DNA of 64,000 nucleotides from Treponema sp. (GTDB lineage: Bacteria > Spirochaetota > Spirochaetia > Treponematales > Treponemataceae): positions 1 through 64,000 of the forward strand of contig JAIKYZ010000037.1 of assembly GCA_024682655.1 (NCBI GenBank). The letters are read 5' to 3'. Under the pieces are notes generated by a model, which saw nothing but the letters and a program-made list of their open reading frames with translations, was not told the DNA's origin and searched no databases. This document shows positions 51,249-59,705 of this stretch, in pieces. Within the stretch, counting starts at the first letter, position 1; each line of letters opens with the position of its first letter. Both the position numbers and the translations under genes were made by a program.

Positions 51249-51643
51249 TGGACCAGCCAGATTTAGATGAAGAATCAAAAAAGGCAAGAAAAGCTCAGGT
51301 TGTTGCCTGGAGAGAAAAAAAACGTTTTTCTACTATATTTATGTTACTCGCCTCTCTTTTTGAAATTGCAGAAACAATCTTAGTGATTCTTGTTTTATTC
51401 ATCCTAAGTTCAATATTTTTTCTTAGAATATTAGATCAATCAAATCCAAGTGTTCAGTTTGCTTTTGAAATCTCTACCCTATTTGTATTTGTGGGTGGAA
51501 TTGTGATTGGATTTATAATCTATAAAAAAGCTGTTTCCTGGTTCATAAAAAAAATGAAGTGGGAATCTAAACTTTCAGATGAAGTTTTATATCACTATCA
51601 AAAGAAAAATAAAAAAGAAATCGAAGAGGAACTAAAAAAATGA
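51248..51643 (+). CDS. Small membrane protein, unknown
   Basis: 131 residues with two predicted transmembrane helices (STIFMLLASLFEIAETILVILVLFILSSIFFLRIL and FAFEISTLFVFVGGIVIGFIIYKKAV) and charged, Lys-rich ends. No motif recognised. Starts at the lspA stop (1-base overlap) and overlaps the mtnN start by four bases (ATGA), so it is translated in the lspA-mtnN-luxS operon. Not the signal peptide peptidase pattern. Confidence 0.65.
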   Translation: MDQPDLDEESKKARKAQVVAWREKKRFSTIFMLLASLFEIAETILVILVLFILSSIFFLRILDQSNPSVQFAFEISTLFVFVGGIVIGFIIYKKAVSWFIKKMKWESKLSDEVLYHYQKKNKKEIEEELKK

Positions 51644-52329
51644 TCGGTATTATTGGAGCTATGGAAAGCGAAGTTGAATCAATCTTTGCAAATATGACTT
51701 CAAAAGAAAAAATCAATATTAATAACCTTACTTTTTACAAGGGAAAATTATTTGATAAAGAAGTTGTTGTTGTAAAATGCGGGGTTGGAAAAGTAAATGC
51801 AGCCTTGTGTACACAACTTTTGATTTTAACTTTTAAAGTTGATAAGGTTATTAACACAGGAATTGCAGGGGCCACAGGAAAAGGTCTTAATATTTATGAT
51901 TTTGTAGTTTCCAGTCAGGCACTTTACCACGATTTTGATACCAGCTTTTTTGGCTATAAATTAGGCCAGGTTCCGGGAATGGAAGAAACTTTTAAAGCTG
52001 ATGATGAATTACAGAAAATTGCTTTACAGGCCTTTGAAAAATCTGGGCTGGCAAAAGAACATAAAATTCAGAATGGCCTTATTGCTTCTGGAGATCAATT
52101 TATTGCAGGTGGAGAAAAGAAAGCCTTTATTGTAAATAATTTTCATCCCCTTTGTGTAGAAATGGAAGGTGCTGCAATTGCCCACGCCTGCTTTGCAAAT
52201 AAAGTTCCCTTTGTGATTATCAGATGTATGTCCGATTGTGCAGATGACAGCGCCGTAGAAACTTACGAAGAATCAAAAGCCTCAAAAGTTTCCAGCACTT
52301 TCCTTATGGAAGTAATCAAAGATATATAA
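51640..52329 (+). CDS. mtnN: 5'-methylthioadenosine/S-adenosylhomocysteine nucleosidase
   Basis: Cleaves adenine from SAH and MTA; product SRH is the LuxS substrate. 229 residues. Family marks MIGIIGAMESEVESIFANM, VINTGIAGATG, GLIASGDQFI, VEMEGAAIAHACFANKVPFVIIRCMSDCADD with catalytic Glu (VEMEG) and Asp (SDCADD). Directly followed by luxS. Confidence 0.95.
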   Translation: MIGIIGAMESEVESIFANMTSKEKININNLTFYKGKLFDKEVVVVKCGVGKVNAALCTQLLILTFKVDKVINTGIAGATGKGLNIYDFVVSSQALYHDFDTSFFGYKLGQVPGMEETFKADDELQKIALQAFEKSGLAKEHKIQNGLIASGDQFIAGGEKKAFIVNNFHPLCVEMEGAAIAHACFANKVPFVIIRCMSDCADDSAVETYEESKASKVSSTFLMEVIKDI

Positions 52330-52352
52330 AATAAGATTAAAGAGGTTTAAAT

Positions 52353-52832
52353 ATGGCAGAAAAAAAATATAACGTAGATTCATTTAATCTGGACCACACA
52401 AAAGTTACAGCACCTTACGTTCGCCTTGCAGCAAGAAAAGAAGGAAAAAAAGGTGACATAGTTTCAAAATATGATATTCGTTTTACTCAGCCAAATAAAG
52501 AATTTATGACAACTGGAGCAATTCATACCCTTGAACATTTAATTGCAGAATATATCCGTGATGAAATGGAAGGGGTAATTGACCTTTCTCCAATGGGTTG
52601 CCGCACAGGTTTTTACTTTACAATCTGGGGTCAGCCAACAGAAGAAGAAGTTGCAAAGCATCTTTTAAATGTTCTTAAAAAAGTTTCTGTTTGGGATAAA
52701 GAAATTCCTGCTACTACTGAACAGGAATGTGGAAACTACCGCGACCACGATCTTGAAGGTGCAAAAAAATTTGCTAAACAGTGGTGCGATGGAATTGAAA
52801 AAAAGGGCTGGTCTGCCTTTGTAAATCAATAG
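52353..52832 (+). CDS. luxS: S-ribosylhomocysteine lyase
   Basis: Converts SRH to homocysteine and DPD, the AI-2 precursor. 159 residues. Zinc ligands in GAIHTLEHLIAEY and NYRDH (C of QECGNYRDH), and the active-site MGCRTGFYF. Classic LuxS size and order. Twenty-three bases after mtnN; the pair forms the SAM-detoxification/AI-2 pathway. Quorum role is not implied by presence alone. Confidence 0.97.
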   Translation: MAEKKYNVDSFNLDHTKVTAPYVRLAARKEGKKGDIVSKYDIRFTQPNKEFMTTGAIHTLEHLIAEYIRDEMEGVIDLSPMGCRTGFYFTIWGQPTEEEVAKHLLNVLKKVSVWDKEIPATTEQECGNYRDHDLEGAKKFAKQWCDGIEKKGWSAFVNQ

Positions 52833-52868
52833 ATTTTAAATACAAAATCCTATTAATAATTTTTAACA

Positions 52869-54410
52869 GTGAACATACTTGAAAAACTAAAAGAAACAGC
52901 AATCTCCGTTTTGCCTGTAATGGCAATTGTCCTTATCTTAGGGAATTTCCTTGTCCCAATGGATAAAATCGTCCTCACAAAATTTGTAATTGGCGGAATT
53001 CTCTTAATTTTAGGATTAACAATATTTCTTCTGGGTGTAGATTTGGGCATTCAACCTATGGGAGAACGCTGTGGTTCTGCTTTAACCCAAAAAAGAAGTT
53101 TAGGACTTTTACTTTCTGTGGCTTTTGTAATTGGTTTTATAGTTACAGCCGCCGAACCAGACATTCAGGTTTTTGGAGATCAGGTAAAAAGTATTTTTCC
53201 TCAGGTAAATAAAAGCCTCTTCACTTTTTCTATTGCGGCCGGAGTTGGGCTTTTTATTATGCTGGGCCTGCTAAGATCTGTTTTAAACTTTTCTATTAAG
53301 TGGACTTTACTGGCCGCTTATATTTTCTTATTTGTAATAAGTTTTTTTGCCCCGGAAAATTTTATTGGAATTGCTTTTGATTCAGGCGGTGCAACAACAG
53401 GCCCTATGACAGTTCCTTTTATATTAGCCTTAGGCCTTGGCGTTTCTTCTGTAAGATCAAAAGATAATGATAATTCCTTTGGTTTAACTGGAATTGCTTC
53501 TATTGGTCCAATACTGGCAGTTTTAATTTATTCTATTATTTTATCTGCAAGTGGAAGTTTTTCCGGGAATGAAGAAATTGGACAGGGAATAATAGAAAAT
53601 CAAGCCTTGGCCCAGGAATTAATAAAATCCTCTTTTTTTAAGGAAGTTTTTCAGCCTTTTGGACAGGTATTTTCTTCAGTTTTCAAAGAAGCCTTAATTT
53701 CTATTGCCCCACTTTTTGGACTTTTTATAATATTCCAGATTTTTTTATTAAAAATGACTGTCCGCCAGGTTGTAAGAATGATAATTGGTTTTATTTACAG
53801 TTTAATTGGACTTACAATTTTCCTGATTGGAGTAAATGGCGGATTTATGCAGGCAGGAAAAATTCTTGGCCAGCTTTTAGGTTCTTATGCAGTAAATCGC
53901 GGAGGAATCTGGTACGCAATCTTAATAGCTACAGGTTTTATTTTGGGGGCAATTATTGTTTGTGCAGAACCAGCGGTTTGGGTTTTAAGCGAACAGGTAG
54001 AAAGTGTAAGCGGTGGTACAATCAAGAGAAAATTCCTCCTCTTATTTTTATCTGTTGGAACAGCCCTTGCAATTGGACTTTCCCTTTTAAGATGTATCTG
54101 GGCTTTTGACCTAAAATGGGTTTTAATTCCAGGTTATTCCTTAGCCCTTTTACTTATGATTTTTAGCCCTGATTTATTCACCGGGGTAGCCTTTGATTCC
54201 GGCGGAGTAGCTTCTGGACCTTTGACTTCAACTTTTATTTTATCTTTTACAATTGGTGCTTCTAACAAGGGCGGAGATTCCTTTGGAGTAATTGCTTTAG
54301 TTGCCATGATGCCTTTAATCACAATTCAACTAATGGGAATTGTTTTCAACAAAAAAATGATTTCAAAAAATAAAACTAATCCTGAAATTGAAGGAGAAGC
54401 CGATGCATAA
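52869..54410 (+). CDS. Tandem DUF1538 membrane protein
   Basis: 513 residues, about a dozen predicted spans in two repeats. First repeat: VDLGIQPMGERCG, TAAEPDIQVFGDQVKSIFPQ, GIAFDSGGATTGPMTVPFILALGLGV. Second repeat: CAEPAVWVLSEQVESVSGG, GVAFDSGGVASGPLTSTFILSFTIGAS. DUF1538 proteins have been described as components of a cation/proton antiporter (UmpAB) in Halomonas, with the two parts on separate genes; here they are fused. Start is a GTG without a strong SD, so uncertain. Next gene overlaps by 8 bases. Confidence 0.82.
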   Translation: MNILEKLKETAISVLPVMAIVLILGNFLVPMDKIVLTKFVIGGILLILGLTIFLLGVDLGIQPMGERCGSALTQKRSLGLLLSVAFVIGFIVTAAEPDIQVFGDQVKSIFPQVNKSLFTFSIAAGVGLFIMLGLLRSVLNFSIKWTLLAAYIFLFVISFFAPENFIGIAFDSGGATTGPMTVPFILALGLGVSSVRSKDNDNSFGLTGIASIGPILAVLIYSIILSASGSFSGNEEIGQGIIENQALAQELIKSSFFKEVFQPFGQVFSSVFKEALISIAPLFGLFIIFQIFLLKMTVRQVVRMIIGFIYSLIGLTIFLIGVNGGFMQAGKILGQLLGSYAVNRGGIWYAILIATGFILGAIIVCAEPAVWVLSEQVESVSGGTIKRKFLLLFLSVGTALAIGLSLLRCIWAFDLKWVLIPGYSLALLLMIFSPDLFTGVAFDSGGVASGPLTSTFILSFTIGASNKGGDSFGVIALVAMMPLITIQLMGIVFNKKMISKNKTNPEIEGEADA

Positions 54411-55050
54411 ACTTATAATCAGTATAGTTCCCCATAACAGTGGAGAAATTATAACAAATGCAGCTAAACTTGCAGGAAGCAGGGGCGGCACAATTTTAAT
54501 GGGACGAGGAACTGCCGAAAACTCCATTATTCAGCTTTTAGGATTGGGGGATAAATCCAAGGACATAGTTTACATTCTTGTGGAAGAAGAAATATGTCAA
54601 AAGGTTTTAGATAAAATCAAAGAAAGTACAGAAAGTAAAAAGAACTTTGGAATTGTTTTTACTATTGATATAAATAATTTTCTGCGCAGTGGTTCAATCA
54701 AAAATCTGAAAGAAGAAAAACAGGGAGTAGAAAAAATGAATAATTCGTACGAAATGATTAATGTAATTGTAAATAAAGGTTATGCAGAAGATGCAATGGC
54801 CGCCGCCAGAAAAGCAGGAGCTGGTGGAGGAACTATAATAAACGCCCGGGGAACAGCAAAAGAAGGTGATGCAAAATTCTTTGGAATTGAAATTGTACCC
54901 GAAAAAGAAATGCTGATGATTCTTGTAAGTCAGGATAAAAAAGATGAGATTATAAAAGCAATTTCTGATTTACCTTGTTTAAACAAAGCCGGAAGTGGAA
55001 TTCTTTTTTCTAATAGCGCCAACAATTTTACAGTCTTGGGAAAAAAATAA
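54403..55050 (+). CDS. Tandem PII-like regulatory protein
   Basis: 215 residues from the ATG at 54403 (SD AAGGAG; the track start is a TTG). Two PII-fold units in one chain: HKLIISIVPHNSGEIITNAAKLAGSRGGTILMGRGTAENSIIQLLGLG, and after a linker MINVIVNKGYAEDAMAAARKAGAGGGTIINARGTAKEGDAKFFGIEIVPEKEMLMILVSQ. The second has the T-loop-like RGTAKEGDAKFFG. Overlaps the transporter stop, so it probably regulates it through nucleotide or metabolite binding, as PII proteins do elsewhere. Not an NifX or standard GlnB. Confidence 0.85.
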   Translation: MHKLIISIVPHNSGEIITNAAKLAGSRGGTILMGRGTAENSIIQLLGLGDKSKDIVYILVEEEICQKVLDKIKESTESKKNFGIVFTIDINNFLRSGSIKNLKEEKQGVEKMNNSYEMINVIVNKGYAEDAMAAARKAGAGGGTIINARGTAKEGDAKFFGIEIVPEKEMLMILVSQDKKDEIIKAISDLPCLNKAGSGILFSNSANNFTVLGKK

Positions 55051-55091
55051 TCCTTTAAAAAAATTCAAATATTTATTCTAAATTTTCACAG

Positions 55092-55144
55092 TTGAACATT
55101 CAATCAATTGTTTGTATATTATTTATACTTGAACTAATGTTCAA
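55092..55144 (+). promoter_or_regulatory. Promoter with two palindromic operator sites upstream of arsR
   Basis: TTGAAC (55092-55097), 17-base spacer, TATATT (55115-55120) form a promoter. Palindrome TTGAA-CA-TTCAA (55092-55103) covers the -35 box and a second, TTGAAC-TAAT-GTTCAA (55129-55144), lies just after the predicted start. Similar TTCAA-type palindromes are the operator form of ArsR/SmtB repressors, so autoregulation of the next gene is likely. Confidence 0.65.
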
Positions 55145-55161
55145 ACATTGTGGAGCAATTT

Positions 55162-55533
55162 ATGGGGAAAAGCGAAGTTACTTGTGATTGTGAAGTTATT
55201 CATGAAGACCTGGTAAAAAAGGTAAAAGAACAATTACAATCAGAAGAAATTATTACACAGCTTGCCAATTTTTATAAAATCTTCAGTGATACTACCAGAG
55301 TTAAAATCTTATACGCCTTAGATAAAAGTGATCTTTGTGTTTGTGATATTTCAGCTTTGTTAAATATGTCTATAAGTGCAGTTTCTCATCAACTTAAAAT
55401 TTTAAGAGATTCTTATCTGGTAAAAACAAAAAGAGAAGGTAAAGTAATCTATTATTCTTTGGCCGACGAACATGTTCAGATAATTATTGAATGTGGACTT
55501 GAACATATTCTGGAAAAAAATAATCAGAAGTAA
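55162..55533 (+). CDS. ArsR/SmtB family metal-sensing repressor (CadC-like)
   Basis: 123 residues from the ATG at 55162 (SD GTGGAG, preferred over the track GTG at 55150). N-terminal CDCEVIHEDLV and the alpha3 metal-binding signature DLCVCDISALLNMSISAVSHQLKILRDSYLVKTKREGKVIYY are typical of CadC/CmtR-like sensors of Cd/Pb/Zn. No efflux pump is next to it; the gene has its own promoter and operators. The likely target operon is elsewhere. Confidence 0.9.
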   Translation: MGKSEVTCDCEVIHEDLVKKVKEQLQSEEIITQLANFYKIFSDTTRVKILYALDKSDLCVCDISALLNMSISAVSHQLKILRDSYLVKTKREGKVIYYSLADEHVQIIIECGLEHILEKNNQK

Positions 55534-55588
55534 ATTTCTTAAAATCCTTTTATAAAACAAGAAATCAATTATTTGCTATAATGATTTT

Positions 55589-56326
55589 ATGAATCTTTCA
55601 AATATTACAATTGTATTAGATCATCCAGATGAAGCCAGAAATATTGGTTCAGCCTGCAGGGCAATGGCAAATTGCGACATAAAAGATTTGCGAATTGTAG
55701 GAAAAAAAGAAGATTATGATGTAGAAAAAGTTCATATTCTTGCAATCCACGCAGCCTATATTTTTGACAATGCTAAGTTTTTTGATGATATAAATCAGGC
55801 TACAGCAGATTGTTCCTTAAGTGCGGGAACTACAAGACGAAGGGGTAAAAAAAGAGGAAAATTATTACTCCCCGAAGAATTTGCCCAGGAAGCAAGCCCA
55901 ATTACCGACAAGAATGCAAAAGTAGCAATTATTTTTGGAAATGAAAGAACAGGACTGACAGATCCTCAATTAGATATGTGTACTTTGGGAGTAACAATTC
56001 CTTCTTCCGAGGAATTTGGCTCTTTGAATCTTTCTCACGCAGTTCAAATCTTAAGTTACCACATGTTTAGACAGAGCTTAAAAGAAAATCATAATGGTTA
56101 CAGAGGATACACTCCCCTTTCTCTAGAAAGAATTGATAAAAGTGTAAAAATAATCACAGATAATATGCAGAAAATCGGTTTTTTTAAAATGCCCGGTCGT
56201 GAAGATATGGAAGAATACTGGAGAAGTATTTTGGCCAGAGCAGCCTTATCAGAAGGAGAAGCTCAATATCTTGAAAAGACTTTCTCTAAAATTTCTGGAT
56301 TAGCCTTGAAAAATAAAAAGGATTAA
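55589..56326 (+). CDS. TrmJ/TrmH-family tRNA methyltransferase
   Basis: SpoU-fold 2'-O-ribose methyltransferase, 245 residues. LDHPDEARNIGSACRAMANCDIKDLRIVG, VAIIFGNERTGLTDPQLDMCTLGVTIPSSEEFGSLNLSHAVQILSYHMFR correspond to motifs 1-3 (N, G-x-E, S-L-N-L-S-A) of the trefoil-knot methyltransferases; the NERTGL..SLNLSHAVQI pattern is that of TrmJ (C/U32). Precise target not proven. Confidence 0.85.
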   Translation: MNLSNITIVLDHPDEARNIGSACRAMANCDIKDLRIVGKKEDYDVEKVHILAIHAAYIFDNAKFFDDINQATADCSLSAGTTRRRGKKRGKLLLPEEFAQEASPITDKNAKVAIIFGNERTGLTDPQLDMCTLGVTIPSSEEFGSLNLSHAVQILSYHMFRQSLKENHNGYRGYTPLSLERIDKSVKIITDNMQKIGFFKMPGREDMEEYWRSILARAALSEGEAQYLEKTFSKISGLALKNKKD

Positions 56327-56351
56327 GAAACAAAGAACAAGGAATTAACAG

Positions 56352-57029
56352 ATGGACTTTAAATATCTTCTTTTTGATTTAGATAATACCCTCTACCCTT
56401 CTACATCGGATATGGATGCAGGAATTACCCGCCGTATGATGGAATGTGTAGCAGAATTTTTTAATTGCAGTCTGGAAGAAGCAGTAAAAATCAGGAGAGA
56501 AAATATAAGTCATTATTCAACAACCTTAGAATGGTTACGAGCCCAGGGCCTTACTGATATAGAAAAATATCTTGTCCATGTTCATCCAGATAATGAATGT
56601 GATGAATTAAAAAAAGAAGAGGGATTAAGAGAATTACTTTTAAGCCTTCCTCAAAAAAAATCAATTTTAACAAACGCCCCAAGAGAACACGCAATAAGAG
56701 TTTTAAATAAATTAGAAGTGAGTGATTTATTTGAATGTATAACAGATATCCGAGATCCGGAATTTTTTGGAAAACCATATCCTCAGGCTTATGAAGTTGC
56801 CTTAAAAAAATCTGGCTTTAAATTTGAAGAAACACTTTTTATAGATGATATGCAAAAGTATACCGATGGTTGGGCAGCCCTTGGCGGAACTTCAATTTTA
56901 ATTGGAAATAAAAACGGAAGACCACTTTCTAAAGATGCCAAAAGTATGAAAAAGGCAGACCAAAAAGTTTGGGGACAGACCTATAGATTAAAATCAATTT
57001 ACGAATTACCAGAATTCTTAGGAATATAA
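56352..57029 (+). CDS. HAD hydrolase, pyrimidine 5'-nucleotidase-like
   Basis: 225 residues. Motif I LLFDLDNTLYPSTSDMDAGI (Asp nucleophile), motif II SILTNAPREHAIRVLNKL, motif III-IV FFGKPYPQAYEVALKKSG ... FIDDMQKYTDGWAALGG. The NTLYP start followed by the helical cap is the SDT1/pyrimidine 5'-nucleotidase-type subgroup. Substrate inferred. 25 bases after trmJ-like, 2 bases before the PfkB gene: one operon. Confidence 0.85.
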   Translation: MDFKYLLFDLDNTLYPSTSDMDAGITRRMMECVAEFFNCSLEEAVKIRRENISHYSTTLEWLRAQGLTDIEKYLVHVHPDNECDELKKEEGLRELLLSLPQKKSILTNAPREHAIRVLNKLEVSDLFECITDIRDPEFFGKPYPQAYEVALKKSGFKFEETLFIDDMQKYTDGWAALGGTSILIGNKNGRPLSKDAKSMKKADQKVWGQTYRLKSIYELPEFLGI

Positions 57030-57031
57030 AT

Positions 57032-57946
57032 ATGAAGAAATTTTTATGTATCTGCTTTAGTGCAACAATGCAAAGAACAATTACTTTTGAAAGTCTTAAA
57101 TTAGAAAATGTAAATAGATCAAAAAAGTACAGATTAGATGCCTCTGGAAAGGCATTGAATTCGGCAAGAGTTTTAGCACAATTGGAAAAAGATTGCGCCA
57201 CAGCCTTTGCTCCCCTGGGAAAAAAAGATTATAAAGACTTTTTGGAATTGGCGGTGGAAGATGGAATAAAAATGCAGTACCTCCAGATTCCAGGAAAAAC
57301 TAGAGAATGCTGGACTTTATTAGATTCACAGGCAGCTACAACAACCGAATTAGTAGTAGGAGAACCTGCAATTCAAAGATTACCAGATTTTATTAAAAAT
57401 GAAGAAAAATTGATTTCAACAGAAATTCCAAAAATGATAAAAGAGGCAGATGCAGTATTACTGGCCGGCTCCAGACCTAGCGGATGGTCCCAAAATATTT
57501 ACCCTCAAATCGCCAAAGAGGCCCAGGCCCAAGGTAAAATCTTCCTGGCTGACTACATCGGGGATGATTTAATAAATACACTAAAAGTTTCAACCCCAAC
57601 AATCATAAAAATCAACGACCAGGAATTTTGCAAAACTTATAATTTACAATATCCAATAGAAGAAGAAAAACTCAAAGAAGCTATAATTTCACAGAGTAGA
57701 CAACTGGGAAATATAATAATTATTACCAGAGGGGTAAAATCAACTTTTGCCTCAAAAAATGGTGAATTTGTGGAATGCCCAAGCGAAAAAGTAAAAGCCT
57801 TAAACACAACTGCCTGTGGAGATTCTTTTAATTCTGGCTTTATTTATGAATATACAAACACCGGAGATTTTGAATCAGCTTTAAAAAAAGGAACCTGGTG
57901 TGCCGCAAGAAATGCAGAAAGAGAATGCCCTGGAAGTATAATTTAG
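57032..57946 (+). CDS. PfkB-family sugar kinase, 1-phosphofructokinase/LacC type
   Basis: 304 residues. N-terminal MKKFLCICFSATMQRTITFESLKLENVNRSKKYRLDASGKALNSARVLAQL is the fructose/tagatose kinase type; C-terminal NTTACGDSFNSGFIYEY is the ATP/catalytic motif (normally D/N-T-x-G-A-G-D-x-F). The catalytic Asp is kept but the anion-hole glycines read ACGD instead of GAGD, so activity may be modified. Two bases after the HAD gene. Confidence 0.82.
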   Translation: MKKFLCICFSATMQRTITFESLKLENVNRSKKYRLDASGKALNSARVLAQLEKDCATAFAPLGKKDYKDFLELAVEDGIKMQYLQIPGKTRECWTLLDSQAATTTELVVGEPAIQRLPDFIKNEEKLISTEIPKMIKEADAVLLAGSRPSGWSQNIYPQIAKEAQAQGKIFLADYIGDDLINTLKVSTPTIIKINDQEFCKTYNLQYPIEEEKLKEAIISQSRQLGNIIIITRGVKSTFASKNGEFVECPSEKVKALNTTACGDSFNSGFIYEYTNTGDFESALKKGTWCAARNAERECPGSII

Positions 57947-58151
57947 CTTATATCTTCTAATAAGTAATTTTTCTTATTGTCTTTTATCAAAATAAGGTTC
58001 AAAATTATATAATATTGATTGATAAATTACGTAAATATTAGTTTTTTATCTGCCAAAATTTGCGTTGCAAATTATATTAATTACAGCTGATTTTTGTTTA
58101 GTATTCAAAACGGCATAAAAAAAGTTTTCTTTTATTTTTCGGGAGTTATTA

Positions 58152-59138
58152 ATGATAGAAAAAAGACCACTTGTTAAAGATTTATACACAGCAGATCCTT
58201 CTGCCCACGTTTTTAACGGAAAAATTTATATTTATCCATCGCATGATGAAGATAAAGATGTAGAAAATAATGATAATGGTGATCAGTACAACATGAAAGA
58301 TTATCATGTTTACGAAATGAAAGACGTAGAAACCTACCCAAGAGATTGTGGATGCGTACTTAAACTTGAAGATGTAAAATGGGCCAGCAAACAGCTTTGG
58401 GCTCCTGATTGTGTTGAAAAGGATGGAAAATATTATTTTGTTTTCCCAGCCCGCGACAAAGAAGGTTTCTTCCGCATTGGAATTGCAATTGGCGACAAAC
58501 CAGAAGGACCTTTTAAGCCAGAAGATAATTACATTCAGGGATCTTATTCAATTGACCCATGTATGTTCCCAGACACAGACGGAAAATACTATCTTACTTT
58601 TGGCGGTATTTGGGGCGGCCAGCTTGACCAGTACAGAAATAATAAATGGTCAGAAGATAATAAAGAACCAAAAGGCCAGGAAGCAGCTTGTACACCAAAA
58701 ATTGCCTTAATGAAAGACAACATGACAGAACTTGCAGAAGAAGTTCGCGACCTTGTAATCCTTGATGAAAAGGGAAAACCATTAACAGGTGGAGATGAAG
58801 ACCGCCGTTATTTTGAAGACCCATGGCTTTTTAAGAAAGGTGATACTTATTACTTTACCTATTCAACAGGTACAAGTCACTTCCTTTGTTTTGCCACAAG
58901 TAAGAATGTTTACGGCCCATACACCTATGGCGGAAAAATCCTTACTCCAGTTTTAGGATGGACAACTCACCACTCAATCCTCGAATATCAGGGAAAATGG
59001 TACCTCTTCTACCACGACTGTGAACTTTCCAACGGCATAAACCAAAAACGAAACGTAAAATTCCGCGAACTAAAATTCGATGACCAGGGAAACATTATTG
59101 AAATGAACGGGCTTGATTGGGGAGACGTTAAAAATTAA
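58152..59138 (+). CDS. GH43 glycoside hydrolase (beta-xylosidase/arabinofuranosidase type)
   Basis: Five-bladed beta-propeller enzyme, 328 residues, no signal peptide (cytoplasmic). General base in TADPSAHVFNGKIYIYPSHDED, pKa modulator in SYSIDPCMFPDTDGKYYLTFGG, acid in RRYFEDPWLFKKGDTYYF. SD CGGGAG. Likely hydrolyses xylo- or arabino-oligosaccharides that enter by a transporter such as the LplABC one. The last nine codons (LDWGDVKN) are part of the repeat described below. Confidence 0.93.
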   Translation: MIEKRPLVKDLYTADPSAHVFNGKIYIYPSHDEDKDVENNDNGDQYNMKDYHVYEMKDVETYPRDCGCVLKLEDVKWASKQLWAPDCVEKDGKYYFVFPARDKEGFFRIGIAIGDKPEGPFKPEDNYIQGSYSIDPCMFPDTDGKYYLTFGGIWGGQLDQYRNNKWSEDNKEPKGQEAACTPKIALMKDNMTELAEEVRDLVILDEKGKPLTGGDEDRRYFEDPWLFKKGDTYYFTYSTGTSHFLCFATSKNVYGPYTYGGKILTPVLGWTTHHSILEYQGKWYLFYHDCELSNGINQKRNVKFRELKFDDQGNIIEMNGLDWGDVKN

Positions 59139-59340
59139 TGCGTTAGCATTAATTTAGTCTCAACCAGAAAAGCCCAGGGGCGAGATTCATCGAGCCTTGA
59201 TTGGGGAGACGTTAAAAATTAATGCGTTAGCATTAATTTAGTCTCACCCACAAAATAACCAGGGGCGAGATTCATCGAGGCCTTGATTGGGGAGACGTTA
59301 AAAATTAATGCGTTAGCATTATTTTAGTCTCATCCAGAAA
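59112..59340. repeat. Three direct repeats of the GH43 tail, each with an inverted repeat
   Basis: CTTGATTGGGGAGACGTTAA begins copies at 59112, 59196 and 59282 (spacing 84 and 86 bases). Copy 1 is the end of the GH43 coding sequence with its stop; copies 2 and 3 are downstream. Each contains ATTAATGC-GTTA-GCATTAAT, and GAGAC and GTCTC flank it, so a stem of ~16 bp can form. The spacer CCAGGGGCGAGATTCATCGAG is also conserved in copies 1 and 2. No ORF. Role unknown: possibly mRNA-stabilising hairpins or replication-slippage products. Confidence 0.8.
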
Positions 59341-59344
59341 TGAT

Positions 59345-59398
59345 AAGGGGGAGATTTTAGTAATTAAGAATTAATTTTAATTACTAGAGTCTCCCCTT
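59345..59398. terminator. Large hairpin after the GH43 repeats
   Basis: AAGGGGGAGA (from 59345) pairs with TCTCCCCTT (59390-59398) and, inside it, AGTAATTAA (59359-59367) with TTAATTACT (59377-59385), followed by AAAATTTTAAAA. Terminator-like, although the T-run is only four long. Confidence 0.6.
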
Positions 59399-59452
59399 AA
59401 AATTTTAAAATAATTATACAGGCAGGTTCTTTCTCTGTCCTTTAGAGAAAGA

Positions 59453-59659
59453 TTAATTTTTTAGAGCATCTAACAAATCTTCCAAGGGAACTTTCATTTT
59501 TTCGGCAACAGTTTCTGGTGCAAGATTAAATTCTCTTACCGCAGTCACAGCAGATTCCAAAGCTTTTACAGCCATTCCTTTTTCAATACCCTGCTCTATT
59601 CCCTGGTTTATACCTTCTTGTCTAGCTATTCGAATTAAATCTCTATCATGTATATTCAT
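59453..59659 (-). CDS. Separate Rpn C-terminal fragment (RpnS-like, copy A)
   Basis: 68 residues: MNIHDRDLIRIARQEGINQGIEQGIEKGMAVKALESAVTAVREFNLAPETVAEKMKVPLEDLLDALKN. It equals the C-terminal end of the full Rpn protein except for four missing residues (one GIEK) and Asp for Glu near the end. ATG 59659 is preceded by AGGAG nine bases upstream, so it is translatable. In Rpn systems such a small internal product has been reported as an inhibitor of the full-length nuclease; here it would also be encoded as a stand-alone gene. It could instead be a degenerate leftover. Confidence 0.6.
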   Translation of the reverse strand: MNIHDRDLIRIARQEGINQGIEQGIEKGMAVKALESAVTAVREFNLAPETVAEKMKVPLEDLLDALKN

Positions 59660-59705
59660 CGCTGCGTACTCCTGGCGGAAACTTTCTCTGTCCTTTAGAG
59701 AAAGA

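Noticed and set aside
59112-59340. CRISPR array
   Set aside because: Only three copies, units contain the coding end of GH43, the spacers are conserved between copies 1 and 2, and no cas gene is present.
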